From: Lepidostoma basale
Taxonomy: Eukaryota; Arthropoda; Insecta; Trichoptera; Lepidostomatidae
DNA: 64,000 nucleotides
Reading direction: 5' to 3'
Assembly (NCBI GenBank): GCA_022606425.2
Contig: JAHDVF020000840.1
Span: forward strand, 3,162,001 to 3,226,000
The notes under the pieces: model-generated
What the model saw: only the letters and a program-made list of their open reading frames with translations
Database searches by the model: none
Told to the model about the DNA's origin: nothing
Shown here: one piece after another, positions 50,878 to 62,214 of the stretch
Layout of the letters: the number at the start of each line of letters is the position of its first letter
Position numbering within the stretch: position 1 is the first letter of the stretch
Made by a program: the position numbers and the translations under genes

Positions 50878-51555
50878 AAATAAACAAAGGTAAAACTAAG
50901 GTAATGATCGTGGGTAGAGATGAGCGCCAAATAAATGTAGAGATGGCTAGAACTGCGGTCAAGAATGTAAAGACTTTTGTTTACCTGGGGAGCAGTATTA
51001 AATGGGATAATCGATTCAAGAAAGACGTCGAAATAGTCGTATCCACCAGGTTAAACTAGACTTCAACAAAAAGTCTAAAATATGCGAGTCCAACAACATA
51101 GACCTGAACCTCCGAAAACAAATTGTAAAAACATTGGTGTGGAGTGTTTTACTGTACGGCTGCGAGACTTGGTGCCTGGGCAAAAGAGAGCGCAAAAGGC
51201 TGAAGGCATTTGAGATGTGGATCTACCAACGAGTTGCCCATGTTACATGGAGGGACCACATTACAAATGTAGAAGTTCTCAGCAGAGTTGAATAGAGTAG
51301 GCACGTGTTGAACACCATAGCGGAGAGGCGCGCAAGATGGATTGGTCATGTGTTGCGATACGAATGTTTCCTGCATAATGTGTTGGAGGGAATGGTCGAG
51401 GTATCGATTGGCAGAGGACGACCCCGCCAAGAATACCTAGATCAGATTTATCGAGATATAGGCTGCACCTTTTATGCGGAGTTGTAGAGAGTTGCCGAGG
51501 ACCGAGCGGAGTGGAGTAGGAGATGCGTCGCCTTCGTCGTTAGATTGAGACCGGA
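50878..51555 (+). mobile_element. BovB-like LINE (group F2), long tail
   Basis: MKINKGKTKVMIVGRDERQ, KTFVYLGSSIKWDNRFKKDV and EIVVSTRLN are followed by frame changes and KTLVWSVLLYGCETWCLGK, RLKAFEMWIYQRVAHVTWRD, HITNVEVLSRVE. Then come RRARWIGHVLRYECFLHNVL, EGMVEVSIGRGRPRQEYLDQ and IYRDIGCTFYAEL, a stop, and RVAEDRAEWSRR. It ends in AAGAAGAAG. It reaches further upstream (K-T-K-V-M connection region) than other F2 pieces. Dead. Confidence 0.9.
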
Positions 51556-52165
51556 GAAGAAGAAGATTGACTCGTAAAAACGTCAAAGCGCGCACGACAC
51601 GGATAGATGTTCATGCTCGTCGTCACATACGTATGCTCCACGACACGACACGACACACCGGTGTGTTTCTGTCTCAACAATGAGATGCAATGAGTTAATA
51701 TATTCGGTTGGAAGTGTTCCGCCGGGTTATGCCACCGCTCGTGATATAACTGTCCGCGTTAGATAATATTAAAGCACTCATTTCACGGCACTTGGATTTC
51801 CGTATTTTTTCTTATTGCTCCTCTCCGCGCGTAACAATGGGATTCTCACATCGAAAACATCGTTTTCATGCAGTTGCAAACATGCAATTAAAATAATTCC
51901 TACGTATGACATACATTTTGATGGCGTTTTACTTGCACGAACAATAAATATAGTTAAATAATATAAGAATACTTACAATTTAGTGTATTTTTTCTACCAT
52001 TAGAAGCCACAACTTTGTAAATTATTACGTTTGGCATATTATTTAATAGTGATGATGTTTTTATAATATAGTACAGAACTGTTAATTTCGGAGTGAACTG
52101 GTTTTCATAATTGTTTTATTGTCTTGAAGAGGCTAGGTCACAAGTGAAACCCGTTGGATGTAAAT
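51556..52165. other. Unassigned stretch, 5' part GC-richer
   Basis: 51575-51780 has more G and C than average and contains CACGACACGACACGACAC, a five-base repeat. No coding signal. Confidence 0.4.
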
Positions 52166-52169
52166 AATA

Positions 52170-52450
52170 ATAATCTTCTTCTTCTTCTTCTTCTTGTCCT
52201 GTCACACCTCCGTGGTGCATAGGGCCTCAAGGAACCTTCTCCACCCGACTCTATCGCATGCCTGATGCCTAACATCATCCCAAGTGAGGCCTGCCGCCTT
52301 AACCTCGTCCTGCAGGGTTTCTTCTCCAGGTGGCTCTAGGTCTGCCTCGCTTTCTCTTTCCCCCCATAGAGGACCAGTCTAGTGCACCCTGAGCGATGCA
52401 GGCTGGGTTCCGTCTCAGAGTGTGACCGATCCACTGCCATTTGCGTCCGT
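52170..52450 (-). mobile_element. LINE-E 3' end, second copy
   Basis: Collinear with 13630-13919 in the same orientation: CTTGTCCTGTCACACCTCCG, TGGTGCATAGGGCCTCAAGG, AACATCATCCCAAGTGAGGC, ending at ACTGCCATTTGCGTCC. The minus strand ends VGWRRFLEALCTTEV. AAGAAGAAGAAGAAG tail. Confidence 0.85.
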
Positions 52451-52799
52451 AATTAAAGAAAAGTAATGATATTTTCGTTTCCTAATAAAAATTAAGAATT
52501 AGATCTCATTTTCAATCAACTTAAGGGTTATAAAACCTTCGAAACGTGGTGTTGAAATGTATACGTTAATATTAGAAATATAACATTAAATTACATTGAA
52601 ATTACAGGAATTGAAAAAGTCTTCTAAATATAAATAAATTATAATAAACAACCAAAGAACAACAACCAAGTCCAATAATTGATTTGTTCTCTAAGTCCCG
52701 CAATTCGAACTAAATAATAATTAAACCTTCCTTTAGATATAATCCCTCCCCCCTCCGTTACGTTAAGTATAGTAACGATTTTGTTTCATTTTATTTTTG

Positions 52800-52860
52800 A
52801 GAAAAATTCTAAACTGAAGAAGGGCGTTTGTGGTCCGAAACATCTTTGTAAAAAGTGCAA
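52800..52860 (+). ncRNA. Degraded hammerhead-like module
   Basis: CTGAAGA (52814-52820), extra A, GGGC-GTTTGTG-GTCC hairpin, GAAAC, AT, CTT. The core is intact up to GAAAC but the GTC triplet is lost. The hairpin matches the family F module at 30004-30048. Confidence 0.5.
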
Positions 52861-52914
52861 AAAAGTGTTGTGAAAATACAATGTTTTCAAAAAAGCATTG
52901 TATTGTGCTATATT

Positions 52915-53160
52915 TTTCTTCTTCTTCTTCTTCGTCAGCCTTTATCGGTCCACTGCTGGACATAGGCCGTAGCCACATTTCCCCCCCACGGCAGCAATGT
53001 CGTCGGCCCATCTTTTTTGCGGCCTGCCGACGTTTCTCCACCTTATTATTTTCTGGGTCCATCTATCCTCACTCTGTCTCGCCACATAACCCGCCCATTG
53101 CCACTTCAGTCTCGCTAGTCGTTCCATGATGTCCGTTATTTTTGTTCGGTGTCTAATCTC
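52915..53160 (-). mobile_element. RTE 3' end
   Basis: The minus strand reads RHRTKITDIMERLARLKWQW, AGYVARQSEDRWTQKIIRWR, NVGRPQKRWADDIAAVGGKC and GYGLCPAVDR, then GAAGAAGAAGAAGAAG. LKWQWAG..AR..DRW is the RTE signature. The C-terminus is a shortened variant. Confidence 0.85.
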
Positions 53161-53705
53161 CTCATTTCTGAGTTTATTTAAATTGACTCATTTTTATTTT
53201 AAAATTTATCAAATATTATTAACACATTTTTTTCATTGAAATATATCACCGTGATTCGAATTAGGTAAACATTCATTGACTAAATAATCTTTAATTCAAT
53301 CAAAGCTTTTGTTGAGCCATGTTATATCATACTTACTTTGTAAATTTTATATGAACTCAATAAGTCTGTACACTTTATGGAGTAATAAAATATATACGTA
53401 ATCTTGGTCTATAAATTAATTACCAAGCTCAGAAGTGGGTCAATTATTATGTTTTCCTTAATTTACTTTAAGAATTAAATATGAAAATACGCAACTTTAC
53501 GATACGGTCGTAAGTAAATGTAGATACATTATTCAATATATAATATAATTTTCTTTACATAACCTCTAATCGCCCTAAAATAAGGTTTGTAAAACGTGTT
53601 ATAGATTGCTTAAAATGCTTTTAAGTATACAATAATCAAAGGCCATGTTTGCGTAAAATGTTGTTTTAAAATTAACAAATAGTTAAGAGTAATATTATAT
53701 TTACA
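53161..53705. other. Unassigned AT-rich stretch
   Basis: Nothing recognisable. Confidence 0.4.
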
Positions 53706-53707
53706 TA

Positions 53708-55011
53708 TTAGGTCCTTACATATGAAATTGGCGTTTTGCCGTACTGGCAACTTTGATCTCAAATATCTTCTCTTTGGTTAGGAATTCCAAATTCAAATTT
53801 ATACAGCTATTTACTCAAGTATTTGTGTTTCGATAATTATAATTCATTTGTTTTTTCCTCAATTGTTATTTTTCTTTGCGTCACTCAGTTTACAAAATGG
53901 AAAACTTGAAATATCGCATTATTTACGAGTACGAGTTCCACCGTGGCACCATTGCTGCAGAAACGGCTCGAAGGATTAATGATGTGTATGGCGACGGTGC
54001 CGCAAAAGAAAACACAGTGCGTTTTTGGTTCCAACGTTTTCGTTCTGGAAATTTCGACCTGCAGAACAAGCCCCGTGGACGGCCGGAGACCAAAGTTGAT
54101 AATGAAGAATTGAAGGCTATTGTGGAAGCGGATCCATCGCAAACCACGTCCGAGTTAGCTGCAGGCTGCGGTGTAAGTGATAAAACTGTTTTAATCCACT
54201 TGAAGCAAATTGGGAAGGTGAAAAAGCTTGAAAGGTGGGTACCTCACGAATTGAGTGAAGCAAATCAACAAACGCGCGTTGACTGCTGCGTTGCATTACT
54301 CAACCGGCACAATAATGAAGGGATTTTGAATCGAATCATTACCTGTGATGAAAAGTGGATCCTGTATGATAATCGGAAGCGCTCATTGCAATGGCTGAAC
54401 CCTGTCGAACCAGCCAAACCATGCCCCAAGCGAAAATTGACTCCAAAAAAGTTACTTGTGAGCGTTTGGTGGACTAGTGCTGGTGTCGTTCACTACAGCT
54501 TTCTTAAATCTGGCCAGACGATTACGGCAGATGTCTATTGTCAGCAACTGCAAACCATGATGGAAAAGCTTAGCTGCTAAACAACCGAGGCTGGTTAATC
54601 GCTCTAGGCCACTGCTGCTTCATGATAACGCTAGACCACACACTGCACAACACACGGCTACCAAATTAGAAGAGCTTCAATTGGAATGTCTAAGACATCC
54701 ACCGTACTCTCCGGACCTTGCCCCAACAGATCACTATTTTTTTTCTAAATTTGGATAACTTCTTGCAAGGGAAAAAATTCAACTCCGATGGGGCAGTCCA
54801 AACCGACTTCAAAGATTTTATTGATTCCCGTCCGAATGGTTTTTTTAGTAAAGAGATCTTATTTTCGAAATTTGGAAATAGGGGTATTTTTTTCGAAATT
54901 TGGATAGATAGCAATGGTACATACTTTGATTAAATAAATATATTATATTTAAAAAAAATCAACTTTATGTTCCTCCCATACAAAACGCCAATTTCATATG
55001 TAAGGACCTAA
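53708..55011 (+). mobile_element. Mariner transposon, full length, perfect TIRs
   Basis: The 5' end starts TTAGGTCCTTACATATGAAA and the 3' end is its exact complement over 31 bp, after which the two ends diverge. TA flanks both ends (53706-53707 and 55012-55013). At 1304 bp it has normal mariner length. The transposase gene in it is broken (next entry). Perfect TIRs on an inactivated copy suggest recent arrival or mobilisation in trans. Confidence 0.95.
53897..54933 (+). pseudogene. Mariner transposase, frameshifted
   Basis: A DD34D transposase would cut and paste the element at TA sites in the nucleus. ATG at 53897 is preferred over an upstream in-frame TTG because MENLKYRIIYEYEFHRG matches the usual N-terminus. 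Residues 1-110 are the paired helix-turn-helix DNA-binding region (RFWFQRF; GRP linker at 61-63; HLKQIGK), WVPHEL is at 114-119, and the first catalytic Asp is at residue 151 (TCDEKW). The frame closes at 54580 after 227 codons. A frameshift near 54570 leads to a second frame with HDNARPH (second Asp at 54624) and APTD (third Asp at 54729), spacing D34D. A second shift near 54740 leads to the C-terminal frame ending DSNGTYFD at 54933, whose middle (EILFSKFGNRG) is aberrant. Similar to cecropia-group mariners, including the SETMAR-type transposase. Confidence 0.95.
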
Positions 55012-56190
55012 TATTTCCTATATTTTATATTGTATATACTCGTGGTTACCTACCAAGTTTCGATTATTATATAAGATATGTATAGAAGTTTGTTAAAAAT
55101 CATTTTTCAGATTCAGATTCATAAATAATTTTTTTTATTTAAAATAATGTTTGTTATATTTCATAGCAGTTCAATTCATGTACAAATAGCTGTGATGTGA
55201 AGTCATTTTACTATAACTTCCCTGTGAAACTTCTACATAAGTATTCCGATAATAATATTTAGTATATAGATATATTGACGATCATCTCTCTAAATATGAT
55301 AAAATTTAATAATAAATATATAACGCCATATTGTAGAAATCATAAGACATTAATTACTGTCACTTGTTACACTTTCAGCAACACAAAGTGGATTCCTTTC
55401 AAATATCCACGAACCGCTTCTGTAACGTGTACCGGCGCTATCGTCGACATATTTGCAAGTGTCGGACATTTATACACGCTAGTGATGGGAAATCATTTCC
55501 AACACTTTATTTAAAATATTCGGTAAATCGCCATGTTAAAAATGCCATTCATTTTCTATTTGTATTTACATAAGATAAAATCATATTTACTGATATTCAT
55601 TTACTACTTTGGATTATTTAACCGATATTAAGTGAAGTTAAACATGTTTTTAATGATTTCATTGAAACTTGTATTTTTATTATTATTAATTTGACTAATT
55701 ATGAGATAATGTACGAGTATATTCATAAAACCAATCTAAAGTATAAGGATCCATTTATTTCTAAATATATTTTACTCAAAATATTATGTTTTATTTTCGT
55801 ATTCAACACTTAATTTGTGATATGACGTTATTAAGATACTTAAGAACACTTACATAATTTATTTTAATACAATTTTATACGTTTTTTGTTATCATCCTCT
55901 CATCCTACCTCACTAATTGCTCACGTCTCCTCGTGTTCTCTCTTCCACGTTAATCCAACCCCCCTCCCCCTACATTTAATGTTTTTATAATTGTGCGTTT
56001 CTTCGTTAATGTTTAGTTTATTTTGTAGCCTTGACGGGAGCGAAACCGATTGGTTCCAAAATTAAAACACATGAAGTGGTATTAAAAGAAATTATGTAAT
56101 TGTTTTAAATTATTTTAGTAATATTATGAGTAATCATGCATAGTATTTAATTGAATTTTTAAGCGTTTCACATAACAATACATTGCAATC
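55012..56190. other. Unassigned AT-rich stretch
   Basis: No repeat of this window except a possible ribozyme-like scrap at 56027-56058 (CCTTGACGGGAGCGAAACCG). Short open frames at 55275-55573 overlap each other and lack domains. Confidence 0.4.
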
Positions 56191-56194
56191 ATAT

Positions 56195-56575
56195 ATCACT
56201 AACTAATTAACCATCACGCCGTCTCCTCGAAGGGGTAGGCAGAAAGAATGCTCGCTTCCTTAACATTCATACATCGTGTCATGCACGCGTGTCGATTCCT
56301 CTGACTCCTCACATGGCCGACATTCAATATTTGATTTATTTGATCGTGCCACGTTTTCCTTGGTCTTCCTCTATTTCTGGTTCCATTTACATCGTTATGA
56401 TATATTTTTTTACCATTCTTTCTTCATTCATTATTTCCATATGTCCAAACCATCTTAATGATCCTTCAATTATTTTGTTCATAACACCATCATCGCATCG
56501 CATTTACTTCTTATATTTTCATTCGACACTCTATCATACACAGAGTATCCATTCATTCGTCTAAGAGATCTATAA
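56195..56575 (-). mobile_element. LINE-A1 3' end, internally deleted
   Basis: Plus strand: ACTAACTAATTAACCATCAC, the complement of LSAYPFEET-like, then a deletion to EARE, CMNVKEA, RRACMT, VRSQRNRHAC-like, NQILNVGHV, KTWHDQ, MNEERMVKK, GSLRWFGHM and ECDAMMVLW-like, up to RSL. The tail is TTAG-like but eroded. Confidence 0.9.
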
Positions 56576-57110
56576 TAATATATAAAATAACATAAAATAA
56601 TATATATTTTATTTTTAGAAATATAGGATTTAAAATGTTTATTGGTGGTTTAATTACCATCCAGTTGTTCCAGTCGGTATTTTTTTTTCAATTAGCACTC
56701 GATTAATATAACGATTAAGGATCATTAGAAGATTCCCATCACTAGTAAAGACAGCAACAGTTATTAAAGTGGCGAGCGATTGACCTGGAAATGAAATCAA
56801 GTTTTCCTTTTGCACCGCGCTTGTTTGTTAAAATGGCGATCCGGTTTTCGCGAGAGCACGACATGACGCACCACCTGGCGGCGGCGAGCGTTACCAGCGC
56901 CGGATAACAGCCGCAGGTGAATTAATTACATATAAATAATGCTACATTCTCATGACAGTGAAATTTGCACACAAAAAATTGGAACACTCTCAAAACATTT
57001 TTTTACAAGGTGAATGAATATCATGTGCAGGGGACACAGGGGTTAGTTGAACACGGGGCTAGTTGGCATATTAGTTGGATCATATTACACACAATTAAAT
57101 TTATGTCATT
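56576..57110. other. Unassigned stretch with a GC-rich island
   Basis: 56740-56925 is the most GC-rich non-repeat DNA seen here (GCGAGAGCACGACATGACGC, CCACCTGGCGGCGGCGAGCG). No open frame of note follows the ATG at 56830. It could be regulatory or the edge of a host exon, but I cannot decide. Confidence 0.4.
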
Positions 57111-57122
57111 TATTATTATTTA

Positions 57123-57579
57123 CTGGCAAAAGAAGGATGAAAGTAGAATAAATGCAGTATAAATGAGATCTCTAAGACGAATGTGTGGATACTCTGTGTA
57201 TGATAGAGTGCCGAATGAAAATATAAGAAGTGAATGCGGTGCGAATGATGGTGTCATGAACAAAATAATGAAAGGATCATTAAGATGGTTTGGACATATG
57301 GAAAGAATGAATGAAGAAAGAATGGTAAAAAAATTATATGTTAATGATGTAAATGGAACCAGAAATAGAGGAAGACCGAGGAAAACGTGGCACGATCAAA
57401 TAAATCAAATATTGAATGTCGGCCATGTGAGGAGTCAGAGAAATCGACGCGCGTGAATGACACGATGTATGAATGTTGAGGAAGCGAGAGAAATATGTCA
57501 GGAAAGAAAAGTGTGGCAGTCCATTCTTTCTGCCTACCCCTTCGGGGAGACGGCGTGATGGTTAGTCAGTTAGTTAGTA
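57123..57579 (+). mobile_element. LINE-A1 insertion, near-intact tail, 11-bp duplication
   Basis: Flanked by ATTATTATTTA at 57112-57122 and 57580-57590. It reads WQKKDESRINAV, a stop in place of E, MRSLRRMCGYSVYDRVPNEN, IRSECGANDGVMNKIMKGSL, RWFGHMERMNEERMVKKLYV, NDVNGTRNRGRPRKTWHDQI, NQILNVGHVRSQRNRRA, a TGA in place of TGC (C), and CMNVEEAREICQERKVWQSI, LSAYPFGETA and stop in a shifted frame. The tail is TGGTTAGTCAGTTAGTTAG. Best A1 reference copy. Confidence 0.95.
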
Positions 57580-57599
57580 ATTATTATTTATTGTTTCTT

Positions 57600-58060
57600 G
57601 AATAATGAGTGATGATGACTCTATATTAAATAATTACTTCGAATAAAATCGTCTGATTTCTAGAAGTTTTAATATATTCTACGGGAATAAAATGTTTCGC
57701 CTTTCTAAAGCATTATAATATTTAGTACCATGTTTGATAATGCCTTAGAAAGGCGAAACATGTCATTCTCACGTATTATATATTTTTTCTTTATTAGTTT
57801 CGTCATATCCGGTAGATATCTCAAGGACATTATTAATTGTGATAAATTTTTGTGTCTAAATTTCAGATTTAATTTCAAGTTTACTCTGTCTCGGTTAAGC
57901 TTTGTGGGGTGATAGGGCTATCTATATATGTTCCGACATTCGTCTCATAGCTGAGGAACCATGGAATACCTCAGACGGAACGTTTCAGGTACAATTATGG
58001 GGCCCATAAACTATAATTAAACTTCTAGAAAACAGTCGTTTTGATTCGTATTAACTCGAA
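57600..58060. repeat. Family B foldback with unrelated insert, copy 18
   Basis: Left arm to GTTTCGCCTTTCTAAAGCAT. The centre TTTGATAATGCCTTAGAAAG, GCGAAACATGTCATTC holds the full family-B module. The right arm breaks at about 57780 and resumes at 58004 (CATAAACTATAATTAAACTT, CTAGAAAACAGTCGTTTTGA). The 224-base insert includes ATAGCTGAGGAACCATGG and TACCTCAGACGGAACGTTTC but is not a family I recognise. Confidence 0.8.
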
Positions 58061-58389
58061 AGTCGCACCAAAAAAATCCTGGCCAAAGAGTTCGGTCATT
58101 AGTATTATTTTTAACAAAAATACTGAAGTTTAGTTTTGTTGTTTTAAACACCTGACTAACTTACCCCGCGCTGGTTACATGTATCAATGGGACCGAACTT
58201 TGAAAAAATTGACATACTTAACATTTAATATATATTTTCAATCACCTTTACATTACGCTGTATGGTACCATTAAACTCTCGTTATTATAAGATATACCAA
58301 ATTTATTACTGTTCTTATAGATTCAATATATTACATTTAAAACATTATTTTAATTTAATAATATATCAGTACTTTTCTAGTACCGAGTG

Positions 58390-58790
58390 CCGAGAAACTA
58401 CGAGTGACCCAAAGAGCCATGGAAAGAGCCATGTTAAGAATAAGCCTAAGAGACAGAGTCAGAAACAATACGGTGAGAGAAAAAACAAAGGTCACTGACA
58501 TCATCCACCGGGTGGCGACTCTGAAGTGGCAGTGGGCAGGTCACGTAGCCAGAAGCTCAGATGAAAAGTGGACAAGAAGACTGCTGACTTGGAGACCGTG
58601 GACGGCAAAGAGAAGTGCAGGGCGACCGCAACTACGGTGGAAGCATGATCCGAACAGACACGTCGGAATAACCTGGATGCAGTATGCACAGGATAGAGTG
58701 ACATGGAAGCGAATGGAGGAGGCATTTGTCCAGGAGTGGACGGGAATAGGCTGAGGAAGAAGAAGGAAGATATCAGTTCTTGTATTATTT
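58390..58790 (+). mobile_element. RTE 3' end, open tail
   Basis: Open from 58404 to 58754: TQRAMERAMLRISLRDRVRN, TVREKTKVTDIIHRVATLKW, QWAGHVARSSDEKWTRRLLT, WRPWTAKRSAGRPQLRWKHD, PNRHVGITWMQYAQDRVTWK, RMEEAFVQEWTGIG and stop, then GGAAGAAGAAGG. Complete RTE C-terminal tail without internal stops. 5'-truncated upstream of QRAMERAM. Best RTE reference here. Confidence 0.95.
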
Positions 58791-61550
58791 GTTTCGAATT
58801 TGGCGAACCGATTGAATTTTGCAAATTTGTATTTTTGATTCGAACATTTTGAGCTTTTTTTAAAAAAATAATCTTATTGAAAAAAATCCAATCGGATATA
58901 AAGGTTGTTTATCATGTAATGTGTTACATGCTAAATTTTTATTGTTGAAATTTATTTAAAATTATAATATTTCTGCGTAAACACTTTAGTTATATCGGTA
59001 GGTTATTATAAAATTTTAGTCCATTATACAATATTCTTGATTGTCATGTCTTTGTGAATTCGGTAAGTATCATCTATTACAGTTTCTAGTTCAGTGTCTA
59101 TGTTCGTCTCACTTTTTGATTTGTTTATAGATACTGTATGTTGTCTCTTCCGTGATCACTCTGTGTATAATTTCTATTTGTACATTATTATGCATTTTCT
59201 AATTTGGAAATCCGGTACTTTAACAGTCGCATTTAGATCACATCTCCACATTTACTAACCACTTTATTGATCGGAAGTGATCAACATAAATTCTTAAATT
59301 AATAAGACAGTATTGATATATCCGGAGAAAGAATCGGTGAATTTGTTTACATACAATACAAACGAGCATGTTATATTGTTCTAGTACTGTTCTTAAACGA
59401 CTGTAAATGTAAGAAATGCTTTTAAGAAATCAAAATGCAGTTAGCATTTGACTTATTGAACTCATATTTAGAACTTTCAATATGGCGTTACAAATTATAA
59501 TATATTGAGAACTTATTGCAACTATGGACACTGTTTTTAGACAATTAACAGCTTAAGGCTGTACGTTAGATATATACTCGTAGCTCGTTGATAATCCATA
59601 ATGTGGTGATACAAAATATCAAAATTTATAATTATATCTTTCATATCATAAATTGTCAACTTATGACGCGATGTTTTCAAAAACATTGAACTTAAAAATT
59701 TTAAGTAAAAAAAATGCTTTGAATTTTAATGGTGAAACCTACAACTTAGGCAAAATACATGTATTAAATCTTTATTGAACTGCGAACAAAACTTGATTGC
59801 AATTATATATTAATTGCGTACATACGAGTAATTTACTATATCATGATACATGTATTAAAGCAGTACAGAGGTAAATCTAAAATTTAGCCAAACAGCATAT
59901 TTTCTTTCCCGCTATTAAATAAAGTAGTCCCATATTTTTAACAATTTATACTGTTATTTTGAAAATGGTATAAACAACATGTGAATTCATTTAATAAAAC
60001 ACTATATCATTCAAATTAAATTAATCTTTAATGTCGACATTTCACAAACATTCGAAATAAATTAATACCTGGTAGTTATAACAAGCAGAAAATCGACGAT
60101 ATAAGTGAAAAAAATCGAAATTTTACTTATTGACAAAAACAATTTTCATGAAAATCAACATCCTATACCAACCACAAGAAAACTAAGATATTGATACTTA
60201 TAATATATAAAATATATTCAAGTTACTGTAAATATATTTTTCTAAATATGCCTAATACATGAAAATAAAATTTTATGTTTTCAAAATTTATTTAAAGAAG
60301 CATATTGTAAAGATTTTTTTTCATTATCTAATCAAATTCATAATATTAGAGTTAAAAATTGTATGTACTTTGCTCATTAAGTCGGAAATCCTAATTAAAA
60401 TATGTGGAGCATGTATAAGATGTCATGGAATTAAAATTAAACAAATAATAAAATGTAACGGGAAAGATTCGTAGTGCGTCTTACAGTATCCCCGCTGTCA
60501 GATCCACTGCATCTGTGCCACGTACAACTTCTAACGATCTGCAACTATTTCGATTACGCAAGCTGACAAGATGGCGATGTAGACCACATAATACACTTAC
60601 TTTTTAATTGAGTTAAGACGCAATTCACAGCCGATCCAAAAGTACTGAATAAAAATATCTCCAACAGATACCATTCAATCTACACCCTTTTTTGTTTTGC
60701 GCGTCTCTCGAATTCTATATATTCTAGAATGTAAACATAGTTCATTTGTTAATTGTAAATAGGTATTCACGTGATGTAATTTCGTAATTTACATTAAGAT
60801 CTTAAAAGGGAATAACATCTTTACATTGAACGAGTTCAAATGTTCAAGATTGGGTAATAGTTACATTAGAAATAAAATTTAAAACATATATCAAGATATA
60901 AATGATTCGTTGAGTATTAAGTGCCCTCTTTCAACACATTGCTCTATCATTATTTGTATAAAGCATTGGTTGAGTACACGCCAGAAATGGTAGACAGAGA
61001 GAACAGACAGCTTCACTCTCCATTTTTTAGGTTTATAAAATCGATTTATATCAACCTTTCCAACGGGGGCGGTACCGCCCCAATGGGGGTAGCAACTGGT
61101 AGCAGGTCCAAAGTAAACATAAGACGTTAAGACAGTCAAGGGGGCGATCGTGGCATACCTATTTAAGAAATTAATAATAATATAATTTAAAAAAACGTTG
61201 AAACGCTTAAATGAATATTTTATCTCTACTTTATCTCTATCTTTATCTCTAAATCTATTAAGTCTATATCTTTTATCTCTACCAACATTTTTCTACTATA
61301 ATACATAAGATGTATTTTTTTAATGTATTCATTGCGATTCTTAATACAATATATCGACAATAAAAATATATATAATGTCCAAAAATATTTAAATATTTCA
61401 CAATACTTTCTAATTATGACGACTTTACCATACATCGAATTTAAATGGAAAACTTTTATTAAGTCTAATAATTTATTTGATCCTGCAATATTATAGATTT
61501 GGGTGCGAAAATATTAGATTTCTTTTTATATTAGATTTTTTTGTATACAA
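58791..61550. other. Long unassigned AT-rich stretch
   Basis: The longest region without recognised repeats. 60470-60720 is GC-richer (CAGTATCCCCGCTGTCAGAT). 61066-61081 is a 16-bp perfect GC palindrome, GGGGCGGTACCGCCCC, with GGGGGT close by. Short open frames (60259-60474, 60921-61130, 61226-61435) are low-complexity or lack domains. Confidence 0.45.
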
Positions 61551-61770
61551 CGGGTCGTTTGAACCCAATTACTGTATACAATTTGTTTTTAGCTTATTAT
61601 ATTGATTCTCGTGACATGTGATAGGTAGCTAATCGCCATTTTTTGTCACGTGAATTCTACACCAGACCAATGACAGTGTGACAATCACACTTACATCGGC
61701 GGGTATCGAACTCGGGACCTGCGGTATGCAAGTCAGAGCTCTTACCACAAAGGTCAACAAAATATTCATA
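61551..61770 (-). mobile_element. tRNA-derived SINE, copy 5
   Basis: Plus strand: ACAACGGGTCGTTTGAACCC, AATTACTGTATACAATTTG, ATTGATTCTCGTGACATGTG, CTACACCAGACCAATGACAG, GGGTATCGAACTCGGGACC (box B complement) and CAGAGCTCTTACCACAAAGG (box A side). The left end lies directly after TTGTATACAACGGG, the family's 3' terminus. Confidence 0.9.
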
Positions 61771-62210
61771 ATGTATTGCTTTAATATGCGGAAGCTCATT
61801 GCCGAATATATTTGAAGTGTACTTAGCTTCAATTATAATTTAAGAGAAAGGAAAATGCGTGCTTTACACATTCTTCCACTGTATATGCTGTGTAATCGAT
61901 AATTCGGTCATTTTGGAGGGGATTTATTACCATTTTCCTGAGCGTTACCACAGAACTGGTAGCTCGTGAATACTTGGTTCTTCCGGTGGAACGGATAATT
62001 CTGCCAACGATTATGCTAAACATATAAACATGCTGTTCCTTCATTTTCATAATGAATCCACACATACTTCCTCAGACCGCACTCAGAGGAAGCCAAATAC
62101 CTATTCCCGACTAGAAAAAAATAAAAAAATGTAAATAGTATTTCTATAAAAAAGTTTTTTTTACAGATATTTGGCTGTGTAGGGAATAATGTTAAATGTA
62201 TAAATTTAAC
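61771..62210. other. Unassigned stretch
   Basis: A 78-codon minus-strand frame at 61829-62065 has ordinary composition but no domain I recognise. Not called. Confidence 0.35.
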
Positions 62211-62214
62211 TAAC

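Noticed and set aside
53708..55011. An active mariner
   Set aside because: The transposase is split over three frames, so this copy cannot encode a working enzyme.
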